Shown here in pieces: positions 7,541 through 15,976 of a DNA stretch of 64,000 bases; the stretch's first letter is position 1; the number at the start of each line of letters is the position of its first letter. This stretch comes from Cyanobacteria bacterium TGS_CYA1. GTDB lineage: Bacteria; Cyanobacteriota; Vampirovibrionia; Obscuribacterales; Obscuribacteraceae. The notes under the pieces were generated by a model. The model had not been told where the DNA came from and made no database searches. It saw only the letters and a program-made list of their open reading frames with translations. Location of the stretch: positions 372,001 through 436,000 of the forward strand of contig JAHCIQ010000003.1 in NCBI GenBank assembly GCA_026129135.1. The letters run 5' to 3'. The position numbers were made by a program, and so were the translations under genes.

Positions 7541-9381
7541 GCGATAAAGCCGAAACGACTTTAGTCGACATTTTCTGGAGACGCGTAGAACAAACGCCAG
7601 ATCGGACTGCAATCATGTTTAAGCAAGGCGGTTCGTACCAGAATATGAACTGGAAAACTCACGGCGAGAAAACTGCTCAATTCCAACGTGCTCTGATGGC
7701 ATGTGGGGTCGAACCTCAGAACAAGATAGGTATCATGAGCCAGAATAGACCAGAGTGGACCTGGGCAGACATGGCGATACTTTCGTGTGGAGCGGTGACT
7801 GTTCCCATTTATCCCACGCTCAATTCCGAAGAAGCTTCTTTTCAAATCGATCATGCTGACCTTACTGGAATCTTTGTAGAAAACGAAAAGCAGTTAGCCA
7901 AGATTCTCGAATCATGTGAGATTCCGCATAAGTCGCTAAAGTTCATTGCTATGTTCGAAGGCGATTGTCTGGACAAACCAAACGAGATTCTGATTTATAA
8001 CGCCTTCGATTTTCCAAATTTAGGCAAAGGCCAGATCGACGACAAAGAGCTTGTTAAAAGGCGCGAGCAAGTAAACCAAAACGATTTGGCAAGTATCGTT
8101 TATACCTCTGGAACCACTGGTGTTCCAAAAGGTGCAATGCTTTTACATCGCAATATCTATGCCGTGCTCAAAGATATGGGCGAGCTTTGCAAGTTCAACG
8201 AGAATGATGTGGCTTTGTCTTTCCTCCCCTTTTCGCACGTGTACGAAAGAGTGGGAGGGCAGTTTCTCACTATATTTCAAGGTATTCCATTGGCTTATGC
8301 CGAGTCGATGGAAAACGTGCCTCAAAATTTAGCCGAGGTGAAACCTACAGTTTTGAATGCGGTACCACGCTTCTATGAAAAAGCGTATCAACGCGTTCAA
8401 GCTCAGATTCGCCATCTTCCAGCTGCTCAACAGTCTTTCACGCGCTGGGCGATTGGCATAGGCACTCGTGCCACCAGACAAAAAGTGAAAGGAAAAGTTG
8501 CTCCAGACATTCTTGATCGCATTTATAAAACTGAGCTTCGGATTGCCGACAAACTGGTATTTTCCAAAATCAGAGAACGCTTTGGCGGCAGACTTCGCAT
8601 GATGACTTCTGGCGCAGCTCCGCTTGCTAACGAAGTGCACATCTTCTTTGAAGCAATCGGTATGCAAATAATCGAAGGCTATGGACTGACCGAAACCTGT
8701 GCACCACTTGCTTGCAATACACTCGAAGACAACAAGTTTCATACTGTTGGAAAAGCGCTTCCTCACTGCGAAGTGAAGCTTGGAAAAGACAATGAGCTAC
8801 TGGTGCGCGGTGACAATGTTTTTGCTGGTTATTACAAAAACGAAGAAGCGACAAAAGAGGCATTCGACAAGGACGGATTTTTCAAAACCGGTGATATAGC
8901 CGAAATCGACGACAATGGTTATATAAGAATTACCGACCGCAAGAAAGATATTATCATCACGTCTGGTGGTAAGCACGTGGCTCCGCAACTAATCGAAAAC
9001 CTCTTCAAAGGCGAGCCTTTGATTTCGCATGTCGTCATATATGGTGACAGACGCAAATTCATCACTGCTTTGATTTCGCTCAATCAAGAAGGCGTCAAGC
9101 ACTTCTTGGAAAAGGGTGGTACCAGTTTCACCACCCTTGAAGATGCAATCGAAAATGATAAGCTCAGAGCCGAAATAGATAAGACTGTTCAAGCCAAAAA
9201 CAGCAAACTAGCGAGCTTCGAAAAAATAAAGCATTACTGCATCTTGAAAGACGAGTTTTCGGTCGAAAACAACGAACTTACCCCAACTATGAAGGTAAAA
9301 CGAAAAGTCGTAATCGAAAAACACAAAGAACTGCTCGACAATCTTTACGAAAAGGACGATTTGCAAGCGCAAAAGGCTTAA
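7537..9381 (+). CDS. Long-chain fatty acid-CoA ligase (AMP-forming)
   Basis: 614 residues of the ANL superfamily, long-chain type. Visible motifs: phosphate loop Y-T-S-G-T-T-G-V-P-K-G (from residue 189), E-G-Y-G-L-T-E, the hinge-region T-G-D and T-D-R-K-K-D-I-I-I-T-S-G-G-K. It activates fatty acids to acyl-AMP and then acyl-CoA for phospholipid synthesis or beta-oxidation. The GTG at 7537 overlaps the cutA stop (GTGA) and has AGGAG 11 bases upstream, which decides the start over an upstream in-frame GTG at 7507. Probably the last gene of the 6054-9381 unit. Confidence 0.93.
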   Translation: MSDKAETTLVDIFWRRVEQTPDRTAIMFKQGGSYQNMNWKTHGEKTAQFQRALMACGVEPQNKIGIMSQNRPEWTWADMAILSCGAVTVPIYPTLNSEEASFQIDHADLTGIFVENEKQLAKILESCEIPHKSLKFIAMFEGDCLDKPNEILIYNAFDFPNLGKGQIDDKELVKRREQVNQNDLASIVYTSGTTGVPKGAMLLHRNIYAVLKDMGELCKFNENDVALSFLPFSHVYERVGGQFLTIFQGIPLAYAESMENVPQNLAEVKPTVLNAVPRFYEKAYQRVQAQIRHLPAAQQSFTRWAIGIGTRATRQKVKGKVAPDILDRIYKTELRIADKLVFSKIRERFGGRLRMMTSGAAPLANEVHIFFEAIGMQIIEGYGLTETCAPLACNTLEDNKFHTVGKALPHCEVKLGKDNELLVRGDNVFAGYYKNEEATKEAFDKDGFFKTGDIAEIDDNGYIRITDRKKDIIITSGGKHVAPQLIENLFKGEPLISHVVIYGDRRKFITALISLNQEGVKHFLEKGGTSFTTLEDAIENDKLRAEIDKTVQAKNSKLASFEKIKHYCILKDEFSVENNELTPTMKVKRKVVIEKHKELLDNLYEKDDLQAQKA

Positions 9382-9422
9382 ATGCGTAAATATAATAAAT
9401 AAGGCTGTAATATTAAATACGC

Positions 9423-9451
9423 TTTACATTCTCTTGGCAACTGTATACAAT
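9423..9451 (+). promoter_or_regulatory. Sigma70-type promoter for the DUF6159-like gene
   Basis: TTTACA (9423-9428), a 17-base spacer and TACAAT (9446-9451). Transcription would start near 9458, giving a leader of about 98 bases before the ATG at 9556. Confidence 0.6.
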
Positions 9452-9474
9452 AATGGCGGCAAATTGTTTTTCAA

Positions 9475-9497
9475 GTTTTGCCAAAACCGGGCAAAAC
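9475..9497 (+). promoter_or_regulatory. Leader hairpin upstream of DUF6159-like gene
   Basis: GTTTTGCC (9475-9482) and GGCAAAAC (9490-9497) form a perfect 8-bp stem with a 7-base loop within the predicted leader. It is not followed by a T-run, so attenuation is not evident; it may stabilise the mRNA or bind a regulator. Confidence 0.42.
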
Positions 9498-9555
9498 CCA
9501 CTTACTAAAAACCCAAGAGAATTCCGCAAAAGGCTCAGCCGAGGAAAATCTAGCT

Positions 9556-10563
9556 ATGTTTGAATCAATTGGACGAGGATTTAGGCTCATTTGGGCCAGC
9601 GTCAAAATGGGCTGGCACGACAAACGCCTTTTGCTACCCTCCGTTCTCACTGTCGTGAGCAACTTCTTCTTCGCCATTTTGATGTTCTTGCAAGCCAAGA
9701 CAGGGTTTGGCGGACAGTCCTCAGCTGCAAACCAGTTCGCTACCCAGGGGGGCAAGATTTTCTCTCCAGGCGGCAACCTTCATGAGAAAATCGGATTTCT
9801 GGGACTCAATGGTCCAATGGACCCATCTGGAATGGCTGGGCTGAGCGGAGCCGTTTCAAACGATGCGGTCATGGCAGTCACAGGCATCTTATGCGTCTGG
9901 TGGCTTACAAACCGAGTTCTAGAAGGAATTACTACTGCCCTTGTATATAGTCATTTGACCGAAGGCAGAGGTTCGGGACGCTTTTCTACAGCTGCCCTTG
10001 CTGTCCTTACCAGCCTTCCAGCCATTATCATGTTGGGAATTGTGACATTGATAGCCAAACGAATCGCTGGTTGGCTTCGCCATAAACAGAATTCGGGTGG
10101 TATGTTCGGATTTGGTTTCAGTTTCCTGGCTGGAATTATAGAAATATTCTGGACCCTCGCCCAACATTTAATTCTTCCTGCCATAGTTATTGAAGGCACT
10201 TCTTTTGTAGGTGCAATGAAACGTGCAGACAAAATGGCTCAGGGTAATTTGCTCACTATTGGTGTGGGCGAAGTTGGCGTTGACGTCATTTGTCGTGGTT
10301 TCAGTGCTCTGGTTTATGCAATCGGAGTTAGCGGATTTGGGGCTTTCTATTATCTGCAAATTCCAATGACCGCGCCCCCTGTGATTGCAGCGGGAGCCGC
10401 CTGGATGGTCTTGCTCATTTTCACCACCGCCCTATCCATATATATACGCGCCGCCTTTTACACTTGCTTATACGTCTGGGCAATCACCGCAGAGGAAGTC
10501 GAAGAAGCAATGCGTCATGACGTCGCTCCACCAGCTCCGATTGCAGCGGCTCTGGCCCGATAG
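9556..10563 (+). CDS. Polytopic membrane protein, DUF6159-like
   Basis: About 335 residues with five to six hydrophobic segments. The opening (F-x-x-I-G-R-G-F-R-L-I-W-A-S-V-K-M-G-W, then D-K-R-L-L-L-P-S) matches my recollection of DUF6159-type integral membrane proteins: a short amphipathic helix before a pair of membrane helices, then A-L-V-Y-S-H-L, and later F-W-T-L-A-Q-H-L-I-L-P-A-I-V-I-E. ATG 9556 has GAGG 11 bases upstream and gives this standard N-terminus. Function unknown. It is monocistronic with its own promoter. Confidence 0.72.
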   Translation: MFESIGRGFRLIWASVKMGWHDKRLLLPSVLTVVSNFFFAILMFLQAKTGFGGQSSAANQFATQGGKIFSPGGNLHEKIGFLGLNGPMDPSGMAGLSGAVSNDAVMAVTGILCVWWLTNRVLEGITTALVYSHLTEGRGSGRFSTAALAVLTSLPAIIMLGIVTLIAKRIAGWLRHKQNSGGMFGFGFSFLAGIIEIFWTLAQHLILPAIVIEGTSFVGAMKRADKMAQGNLLTIGVGEVGVDVICRGFSALVYAIGVSGFGAFYYLQIPMTAPPVIAAGAAWMVLLIFTTALSIYIRAAFYTCLYVWAITAEEVEEAMRHDVAPPAPIAAALAR

Positions 10564-10593
10564 CACCAGATTTAGTACTGATCTGAAATTGCC

Positions 10594-12168
10594 TTACAAA
10601 TCTTTGGCAAGAAATATTGGCGAATCGCTTTTCTTTTGCGATTTCTCTTGCGCCGCTTCAAGAGCGCCAAGCAAAAGACCCAAATTCGATCCATCGTGTG
10701 GGAAGCATGCAACGCCCATTGACTTAACTAGGAGCTTGCCTGGTAATGGATTGGCTTGTGTTGCTCTGAGCACACGCTCAGCAATGTTTGCTGCTGCAAA
10801 ACTATTAAGACCGGAAATGCTTACAACAATGTCGCCTCCGTCGTATTGAAAAACCACACCATTGAACTCCGGCACCGATTCAATGGTTTTTACAAGATCG
10901 CGATACTGATTGGCGATATTGATTCGGCTTGTATTTCCGGGATTGGCTTTTTCTTGATAAGGCGAATTTTGCAGTTTGCACAAAAGAAGAGCTAAATTTT
11001 GATTGGGCGAAAATTTGATTGCATAATCGGTCAAAAACAAAAATGCCTGGTAAGTATAAAGACCAGAAATCTGGTTGGTCAGCTGATTGTGAATAGACGA
11101 AATTGCAGACGAATCGAAAACTTTGGCGTTAATCTTGGTCTTCTTTTCGGCTGGTTTGCTAGACCCTATTTTCAGTACTTTTGTTTTGAGCAAATTTGTA
11201 AAGGCGTGAATGCGCAAGCTGTCTGGCATTCGAATGATAGTGCACAAATCTTCAATTGTTTTTTTGCCGTCAACTTGCAAATAAATTGTCTTGAGCAAGC
11301 GCAAATCTACAGGTTCGCCTTTGGTCACAATCTCCTCAAACTGTGACTCGGACAAATTAGGGTCACTTCGTTGCAGAACGGCTTCTGGAGAGTAACCGGC
11401 ACCTTCGAGGAAATCGTTGAAGTCCATCAGTAAGACGCCTTCAAGAATTAGAAGCTCGAGGCTGCGGTTGATAGTGGATTCCTTTGTCGCTACCTGTTCT
11501 TCAAAAGTAAAATCGCCTGTTTTCCAGCTTATTATTTTGAGGAAACATTCTTCGCCCTGACCTTTATTGCCTTCGGCGTGTACCGCTCTGCCGTCGTTGA
11601 AAAATATTTGAACGGACTCTCCTGGACGTGTGATTGAGAGTTTCCCGGACATGCGTCCAAGCGAAATTGACTGAAGTAAATTAGTGATATTAAGAACCTT
11701 CAAATTGCCGTTGAGTGCAGCTTTTTTGACTGTCAGCTCTTCTAATTCTTCTGAAGGAACACTATCGTATGTTTTTTCTAAAATCTTGCGCGCGGCACTC
11801 ATGCGTGCAGTCGTCATTTCGAATGGCTGGGGTCGTTGACCTGTAGAGGTTTTTTGATCTTCGCCAGGATTGTTCACGCTTTGAATGATGCGGTCGACAA
11901 TTGTGGTCGCGCTATCACTTACTTCGGTCCAAACTTTGACCTTTTCGCCGTTTTTGACAAAATGCAATGTCCATTCAAACGAATAAGTCTTAGCCATATA
12001 CTTGACTGAAAGCTGGTATTCGCGCTGCAAAGTATTTTCTTGCCAGCCAAAAGTCGCCTTGACGCCCTGCCTTTGCGAACTTTGCGCCATGATGCGCTTA
12101 AGCGTAGCAAAATCAGGTCTGGCATCCAGACGTTGAACCTTATCGACTTCTCCTGGCCATTTAAACAT
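10594..12168 (-). CDS. DUF4388 (PatA N-terminal-like) protein with degenerate GGDEF-like C-terminus
   Basis: About 524 residues. A DUF4388 domain lies in the middle (L-N-G-N-L-K-V-L-N-I-T-N-L-L-Q-S, G-K-L-S-I-T, then I-F-F-N-D-G-R-A-V-H-A, C-F-L-K-I-I-S-W-K-T-G-D-F-T-F-E), as in PatA-type signalling proteins. The last 150 residues contain F-Q-Y-D-G-G-D-I-V-V and S-M-G-V-A-C-F-P-H-D-G at the spacing seen in diguanylate cyclases, but the GGDEF signature reads GGDIV, so catalysis is unlikely. It may be a signalling adaptor. ATG 12168 has GGGGGAT about 10 bases upstream; an ATG at 12228 is also in frame. Divergent from ruvX. Confidence 0.8.
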   Translation of the reverse strand: MFKWPGEVDKVQRLDARPDFATLKRIMAQSSQRQGVKATFGWQENTLQREYQLSVKYMAKTYSFEWTLHFVKNGEKVKVWTEVSDSATTIVDRIIQSVNNPGEDQKTSTGQRPQPFEMTTARMSAARKILEKTYDSVPSEELEELTVKKAALNGNLKVLNITNLLQSISLGRMSGKLSITRPGESVQIFFNDGRAVHAEGNKGQGEECFLKIISWKTGDFTFEEQVATKESTINRSLELLILEGVLLMDFNDFLEGAGYSPEAVLQRSDPNLSESQFEEIVTKGEPVDLRLLKTIYLQVDGKKTIEDLCTIIRMPDSLRIHAFTNLLKTKVLKIGSSKPAEKKTKINAKVFDSSAISSIHNQLTNQISGLYTYQAFLFLTDYAIKFSPNQNLALLLCKLQNSPYQEKANPGNTSRINIANQYRDLVKTIESVPEFNGVVFQYDGGDIVVSISGLNSFAAANIAERVLRATQANPLPGKLLVKSMGVACFPHDGSNLGLLLGALEAAQEKSQKKSDSPIFLAKDL

Positions 12169-12262
12169 CAATATGATCATCCCCCAAAAGTCCCGAGAAC
12201 AAACGCTGCCAATAATTCGAAATGGCATTCCTAGGGGAAGAATTTAATTGTAAGATTAGGGC

Positions 12263-12703
12263 ATGAGTAATGCAAAACCAAGAATTATAGGACTTGACAT
12301 TGGCGATAAGCGCATCGGTGTAGCCATCTCAGACCCGCTTGGTTACACAGCGGCGGGGCTTGAGACCATCGAGCGCGTCCGTATCAAAGATGATGTGCGT
12401 CGGGTCAAAGAGATTGCCGAGCGTCATGGTGCCATAGAGATTGTCATTGGTTTGCCTTACAACATGGATGGCTCTTCGGGCGAGCAAGCCGAAAAGGTGC
12501 GATCGTTTGCAAGTAAGCTGGCACGTGCCTCTGGACTTCCCATTATTTATGAAGACGAGCGCTTGAGCACGGTCTCGGCTATTCGCTCTCTAGTTATTCA
12601 GGGTGTGAACACTGGCAAAGAACGAGGACTGGTTGATATGCAGGCTGCTGCAATTATTTTGCAGAAGCATCTGGATAGAAAGACTCCTCAGCCTTCAGCT
12701 TAG
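12263..12703 (+). CDS. ruvX: Putative pre-16S rRNA nuclease / Holliday junction resolvase YqgF
   Basis: 146 residues with the RNase H-like YqgF fold: L-D-I-G-D-K-R-I-G-V-A opening (catalytic Asp12), I-V-I-G-L-P-Y-N-M-D-G strand-turn, Y-E-D-E-R-L-S-T with the catalytic Glu, and V-D-M-Q-A-A-A-I-I-L with the final Asp. Family members process 16S rRNA 5' ends and are related to RuvC-like resolvases. Full length. A TAAGAT close upstream of the ATG could be a -10 element, which would give an almost leaderless mRNA. Confidence 0.94.
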   Translation: MSNAKPRIIGLDIGDKRIGVAISDPLGYTAAGLETIERVRIKDDVRRVKEIAERHGAIEIVIGLPYNMDGSSGEQAEKVRSFASKLARASGLPIIYEDERLSTVSAIRSLVIQGVNTGKERGLVDMQAAAIILQKHLDRKTPQPSA

Positions 12704-12711
12704 AACTGTCT

Positions 12712-13653
12712 TTATTTGGAATCACTGCCCATGGTGGCATAAAGTGGCATTTGGGAAGCCTTGAGTTTTCCATCGCGTACATATTTGATTGACGCCTCGT
12801 ACAGCTCTATTAGTTTGGCGCTCTCAGATCCAGTACTGCATTGTTTGGCAAAAGCCAATTCATTCTCGGCAGAAGCGAGTTGATTATTGAAAATGTGATA
12901 TTTGACCAATTCCAGACGTGCCAGAACAAATCTTGGGTTATTGTACAAAGCTATAAGAAAACCGCCATGGCGCGGTGTGATGCCAGTTGCTTTACAGTGT
13001 CTGGGAGCGTAAAAGTTTGCAGCAGTAAAATTGTTATTGAATTGTTCTGGGTTTTCCACCACATAGGCATCGCGCAAGAATTGTTCAAAGCTTGTACCGT
13101 CAGGAGAGTTTGAAACATTCAAGTCGGCAATGAGTATCTTGCCGTGCTTTTTGCGCAGTTTTAAATCAAGTGTGAACTCCTTGATTGGCATGTTGTTTTT
13201 AGACGGTTCAAGAATAGTCATTCGTCGTGAGACTCTGGTCCCCCGCCCTTCGACGCGAATCACTTGCAGAACGGGATTATCTATATTGGGAACTACTAAG
13301 ACATTTACAGGAACGAGACAGATTTTGTTGTTTTGAAAAATCTCGCCACCTGCAGGTAGAAAAATCTGGTCAAATTTAGCCTGTGCCTTTTTGGTCATCA
13401 TCGAATGAACATTAGAAAGCCACACATCTTGTTTGGTGTAATTAGAGCCAAAGACTACATCCAGGAACTGGTCAGTGATAGCAGTTGAAGCCTGAGACAC
13501 TTCAATAATCACAGCTTGTTTGTGCTCTTCGCAGGCATTGTAGACATAGGCGATGGTATAACCAACCATTCCTATAAAAAGACCGATTAAGGCAAAGACG
13601 ATGTATGGCTGTTGTCTGAAAGCCATAAGGCGCGCTAAATGTTGTAAAAACAT
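12712..13653 (-). CDS. Membrane-anchored protein of unknown function
   Basis: 313 residues with one N-terminal transmembrane helix (about residues 17-38) and a large extracytoplasmic part. The central region reads as beta strands with a V-E-G-R-G-T-R-V-S-R-R-M-T-I turn; the C-terminal 80 residues look helical and TPR-like (A-R-L-E-L-V-K-Y-H-I-F-N-N-Q-L-A-S-A-E). I do not recognise the family. It is the last gene of the long co-directional minus-strand run that begins with the histidine kinase, though about 97 bases separate it from the AAA ATPase gene. Confidence 0.7.
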   Translation of the reverse strand: MFLQHLARLMAFRQQPYIVFALIGLFIGMVGYTIAYVYNACEEHKQAVIIEVSQASTAITDQFLDVVFGSNYTKQDVWLSNVHSMMTKKAQAKFDQIFLPAGGEIFQNNKICLVPVNVLVVPNIDNPVLQVIRVEGRGTRVSRRMTILEPSKNNMPIKEFTLDLKLRKKHGKILIADLNVSNSPDGTSFEQFLRDAYVVENPEQFNNNFTAANFYAPRHCKATGITPRHGGFLIALYNNPRFVLARLELVKYHIFNNQLASAENELAFAKQCSTGSESAKLIELYEASIKYVRDGKLKASQMPLYATMGSDSK

Positions 13654-13750
13654 AGTATGAAATACCCGCGGGGACGGTTACAAAAAGAAGGATATTTCTA
13701 TATTAAGCGCAAAGCGAAATTTTGTCGGTATTGCAGATTACGCATAGAAG

Positions 13751-15109
13751 TTAATTTGTAAGTTTGCCTATCGATCCACCAAGCAATTTGACATTGAGTG
13801 TGCCACCTGCAAAAAGCATGTCTTCCAAAGCCTGGTCGAAAATCGATTGATTGAGCTTTTCTTTATCGCCAGATCTGATTTGAAATTGCGCTGCTCTTCT
13901 CATCAATTCTTTGATAAAGGCTGGCGTCGCACCACTGGTTTTTTGCACCAGCATCTTTATAATTTCTTCTGTCAAAGTCATTTTGCACGAATAAAGTTTG
14001 ATCAATTTTTCTCTTCCAATCTCATCGGGCAGTGGAAACTCAATTGCCTGGTCGACTCTACCTGGTCTTGAGGATAAAGCCGATTCTATTTGCTCGGGTC
14101 TGTTGGTTGTGAGAATGAACATGATAGAAGCATCTTCGCGCAAACCATCCATCTCATTTAAAAGCATGTTGAGCAGGCTCTCGGCACATGGATTATTCAT
14201 CGATTCGCGTTCTCTTGCAATTAAGTCGGCATCTTCAATAATGATCAAAGCCGGCTGAAGGAAGCGAGCAAGCAGACAGTATTCTTCAAGCAGACCCACT
14301 TGTGCTGCTGTTATCAACAAAGTAGTATGCTCGGGCAATCTATTCGCCAGATAATGGATAGTATGAGTCTTGCCAGTTCCGGGAGGTCCATAGAATAAAA
14401 GCCCTTTTTTGACTGGCATACCGAGTTCTTTGAGCTGTTCTCGGCTATCGATAAAGTCCATTATGTTTCGCTCGAGCAGCTCTAAAGTTTTGGCAGGTAA
14501 AATTACATCATGCCTGTCTACACTTCTCAGTTTGTGCACTTTCACGGAACCTGCTTTGCCAGAGTAGCGCGAGGCTTGTTCTAGAGAAATCACTTTTCCT
14601 TTGTAGGAACCGGCGGCATAAACGAGTTTTTCAAGATTTTCAAGAAATTCATAAGACATCGCCTCCCCGTCTGCTCCCGGGGGAACCACAATTTCAATGT
14701 TTACTCCATCGATGTCCGAATATCTGTCAGAAATGGTCAGCATCAATGCAAATGGAATGTTTTTGAAAGTCGATAACCACAGACCGTTTTTTAAGCATCG
14801 TGCTGGAATTTTTTCTCCTGTATCTACTTCGTCATATTGAACTGGCCCAACCAGAACCGGGTCATGACTATCATCTAAAAATGTAGATAAAGTAAGTCCG
14901 CCCACAGGATAGCTGCGAAACAATCCGACTAGTTTTCCTTCATATTGATTCTTGAAAATGTCTTCTAGAGCTAATTGCAAATCTGCTCTGAGCGTACTTG
15001 GAAATTTTCGCTGCGCTGTATAAAGCTCGTCAATTTCAAGTCCGGGAAAGTGAGTGTGAATCAAAGAGGATGCCAGTTTTTTGTTGCTTTTTTTCTTCAT
15101 GATAGCCAT
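13751..15109 (-). CDS. AAA-family ATPase (CDC48/FtsH-like AAA domain)
   Basis: 452 residues. The AAA domain has Walker A G-P-P-G-T-G-K-T (241-248), Walker B L-I-I-I-E-D-A-D, a sensor-1 region ending in T-T-N-R-P-E and the arginine-finger stretch S-S-R-P-G-R-V-D, typical of hexameric AAA remodelling ATPases. The first 210 residues are a private N-domain that may recognise substrate. No membrane helix or protease motif is present, so it acts as a chaperone or unfoldase rather than FtsH. AAGGAG lies 7 bases before the ATG. It follows the lipoprotein gene by 27 bases. Confidence 0.88.
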   Translation of the reverse strand: MAIMKKKSNKKLASSLIHTHFPGLEIDELYTAQRKFPSTLRADLQLALEDIFKNQYEGKLVGLFRSYPVGGLTLSTFLDDSHDPVLVGPVQYDEVDTGEKIPARCLKNGLWLSTFKNIPFALMLTISDRYSDIDGVNIEIVVPPGADGEAMSYEFLENLEKLVYAAGSYKGKVISLEQASRYSGKAGSVKVHKLRSVDRHDVILPAKTLELLERNIMDFIDSREQLKELGMPVKKGLLFYGPPGTGKTHTIHYLANRLPEHTTLLITAAQVGLLEEYCLLARFLQPALIIIEDADLIARERESMNNPCAESLLNMLLNEMDGLREDASIMFILTTNRPEQIESALSSRPGRVDQAIEFPLPDEIGREKLIKLYSCKMTLTEEIIKMLVQKTSGATPAFIKELMRRAAQFQIRSGDKEKLNQSIFDQALEDMLFAGGTLNVKLLGGSIGKLTN

Positions 15110-15136
15110 ACTGCTCTCCTTTGAAAAATAGTTTCG

Positions 15137-15976
15137 CTACAATTTGTTCATTGCTCGTATTTGGGGCCAGTAAGGGCTTTCGTAGAGCTGGTCCATTATT
15201 TCTTGCCAGGCTTCTGCCTTGCCCTTGTGTTTCTTAGGCCATGCTTTATCGAAAAATTGTCGAGCTTCTTTAGCTCTGCCCAGATAATATCGATTGATTA
15301 CTTCATCAGCTAATTCAGCTGGCACGTCATCTGGATCCTGGTGCATCTCGAAAGCATCCTTGATGCTTTGAACATCACCAAGCTCAGCCTCTTTGCCTCG
15401 TTCTTTCATTATTTGAGTATCTAGAGTGAGCTCGCCTTTTTTATATTTTAGTGCCACGCATGGTGCTATGGGTCTTGCCCCCGAATCTGGAAAAGGCTCT
15501 AAAAATACTACAGTGAATTCACCGTTCTTTGGACCTTTTACGATTTCTGGCGGATCGTTGAAACATTTGAAGACTTTGTCTACCTTCGCCTTTTCGACAT
15601 CGAGTGGAATAATCATATATTCATATACAGATCCTGGATTGATTACCTGCACGACCATCAATTTCTCTGGCCCAAATTTATCCGGTTCAAATAAAGAAGC
15701 TTGGGCATCAGGTTTTATATCAATGTGCAAAAGCGAATCACTTTCGTGACTGATATCGACCGAACCTTTCAAGGTTTTGGTGCCAGATTTCATTTTTACG
15801 TTGTAGTCGCCAATTGTTTCGGTTGTTTCGCGAGGTTCCTTTTTTGATTCAAAAGTAGTTTCTTTCTTCTGGGTGACGACCTCGACGCCTTTGGTCGTGG
15901 ATGTACTCTTGTTACATGAAACAAGAGTCATAGAGCAGATGGAAATAAGAATTGAAAGCGCGACTCTAATTTTCAA
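15137..15976 (-). CDS. Lipoprotein of unknown function
   Basis: I place the start at TTG 15976, which overlaps the stop of the upstream gene and has AAGGA about 9 bases before it. This gives a textbook lipoprotein signal (basic start, hydrophobic core, lipobox L-V-S-C), whereas the longer reading from 16030 buries it. The mature protein of about 260 residues has a Lys/Glu/Thr-rich linker and then a soluble domain I do not recognise, ending in a helical region (Y-Y-L-G-R-A-K-E-A-R-Q-F-F-D). Translational coupling to the spermidine-synthase-like gene is likely. Confidence 0.75.
   Translation of the reverse strand: MKIRVALSILISICSMTLVSCNKSTSTTKGVEVVTQKKETTFESKKEPRETTETIGDYNVKMKSGTKTLKGSVDISHESDSLLHIDIKPDAQASLFEPDKFGPEKLMVVQVINPGSVYEYMIIPLDVEKAKVDKVFKCFNDPPEIVKGPKNGEFTVVFLEPFPDSGARPIAPCVALKYKKGELTLDTQIMKERGKEAELGDVQSIKDAFEMHQDPDDVPAELADEVINRYYLGRAKEARQFFDKAWPKKHKGKAEAWQEIMDQLYESPYWPQIRAMNKL

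Noticed and set aside
13664-13675. CCCGCGGG palindrome as an operator
   Set aside because: Only 8 bp with no promoter elements around it; expected by chance at this frequency in a 64 kb window.
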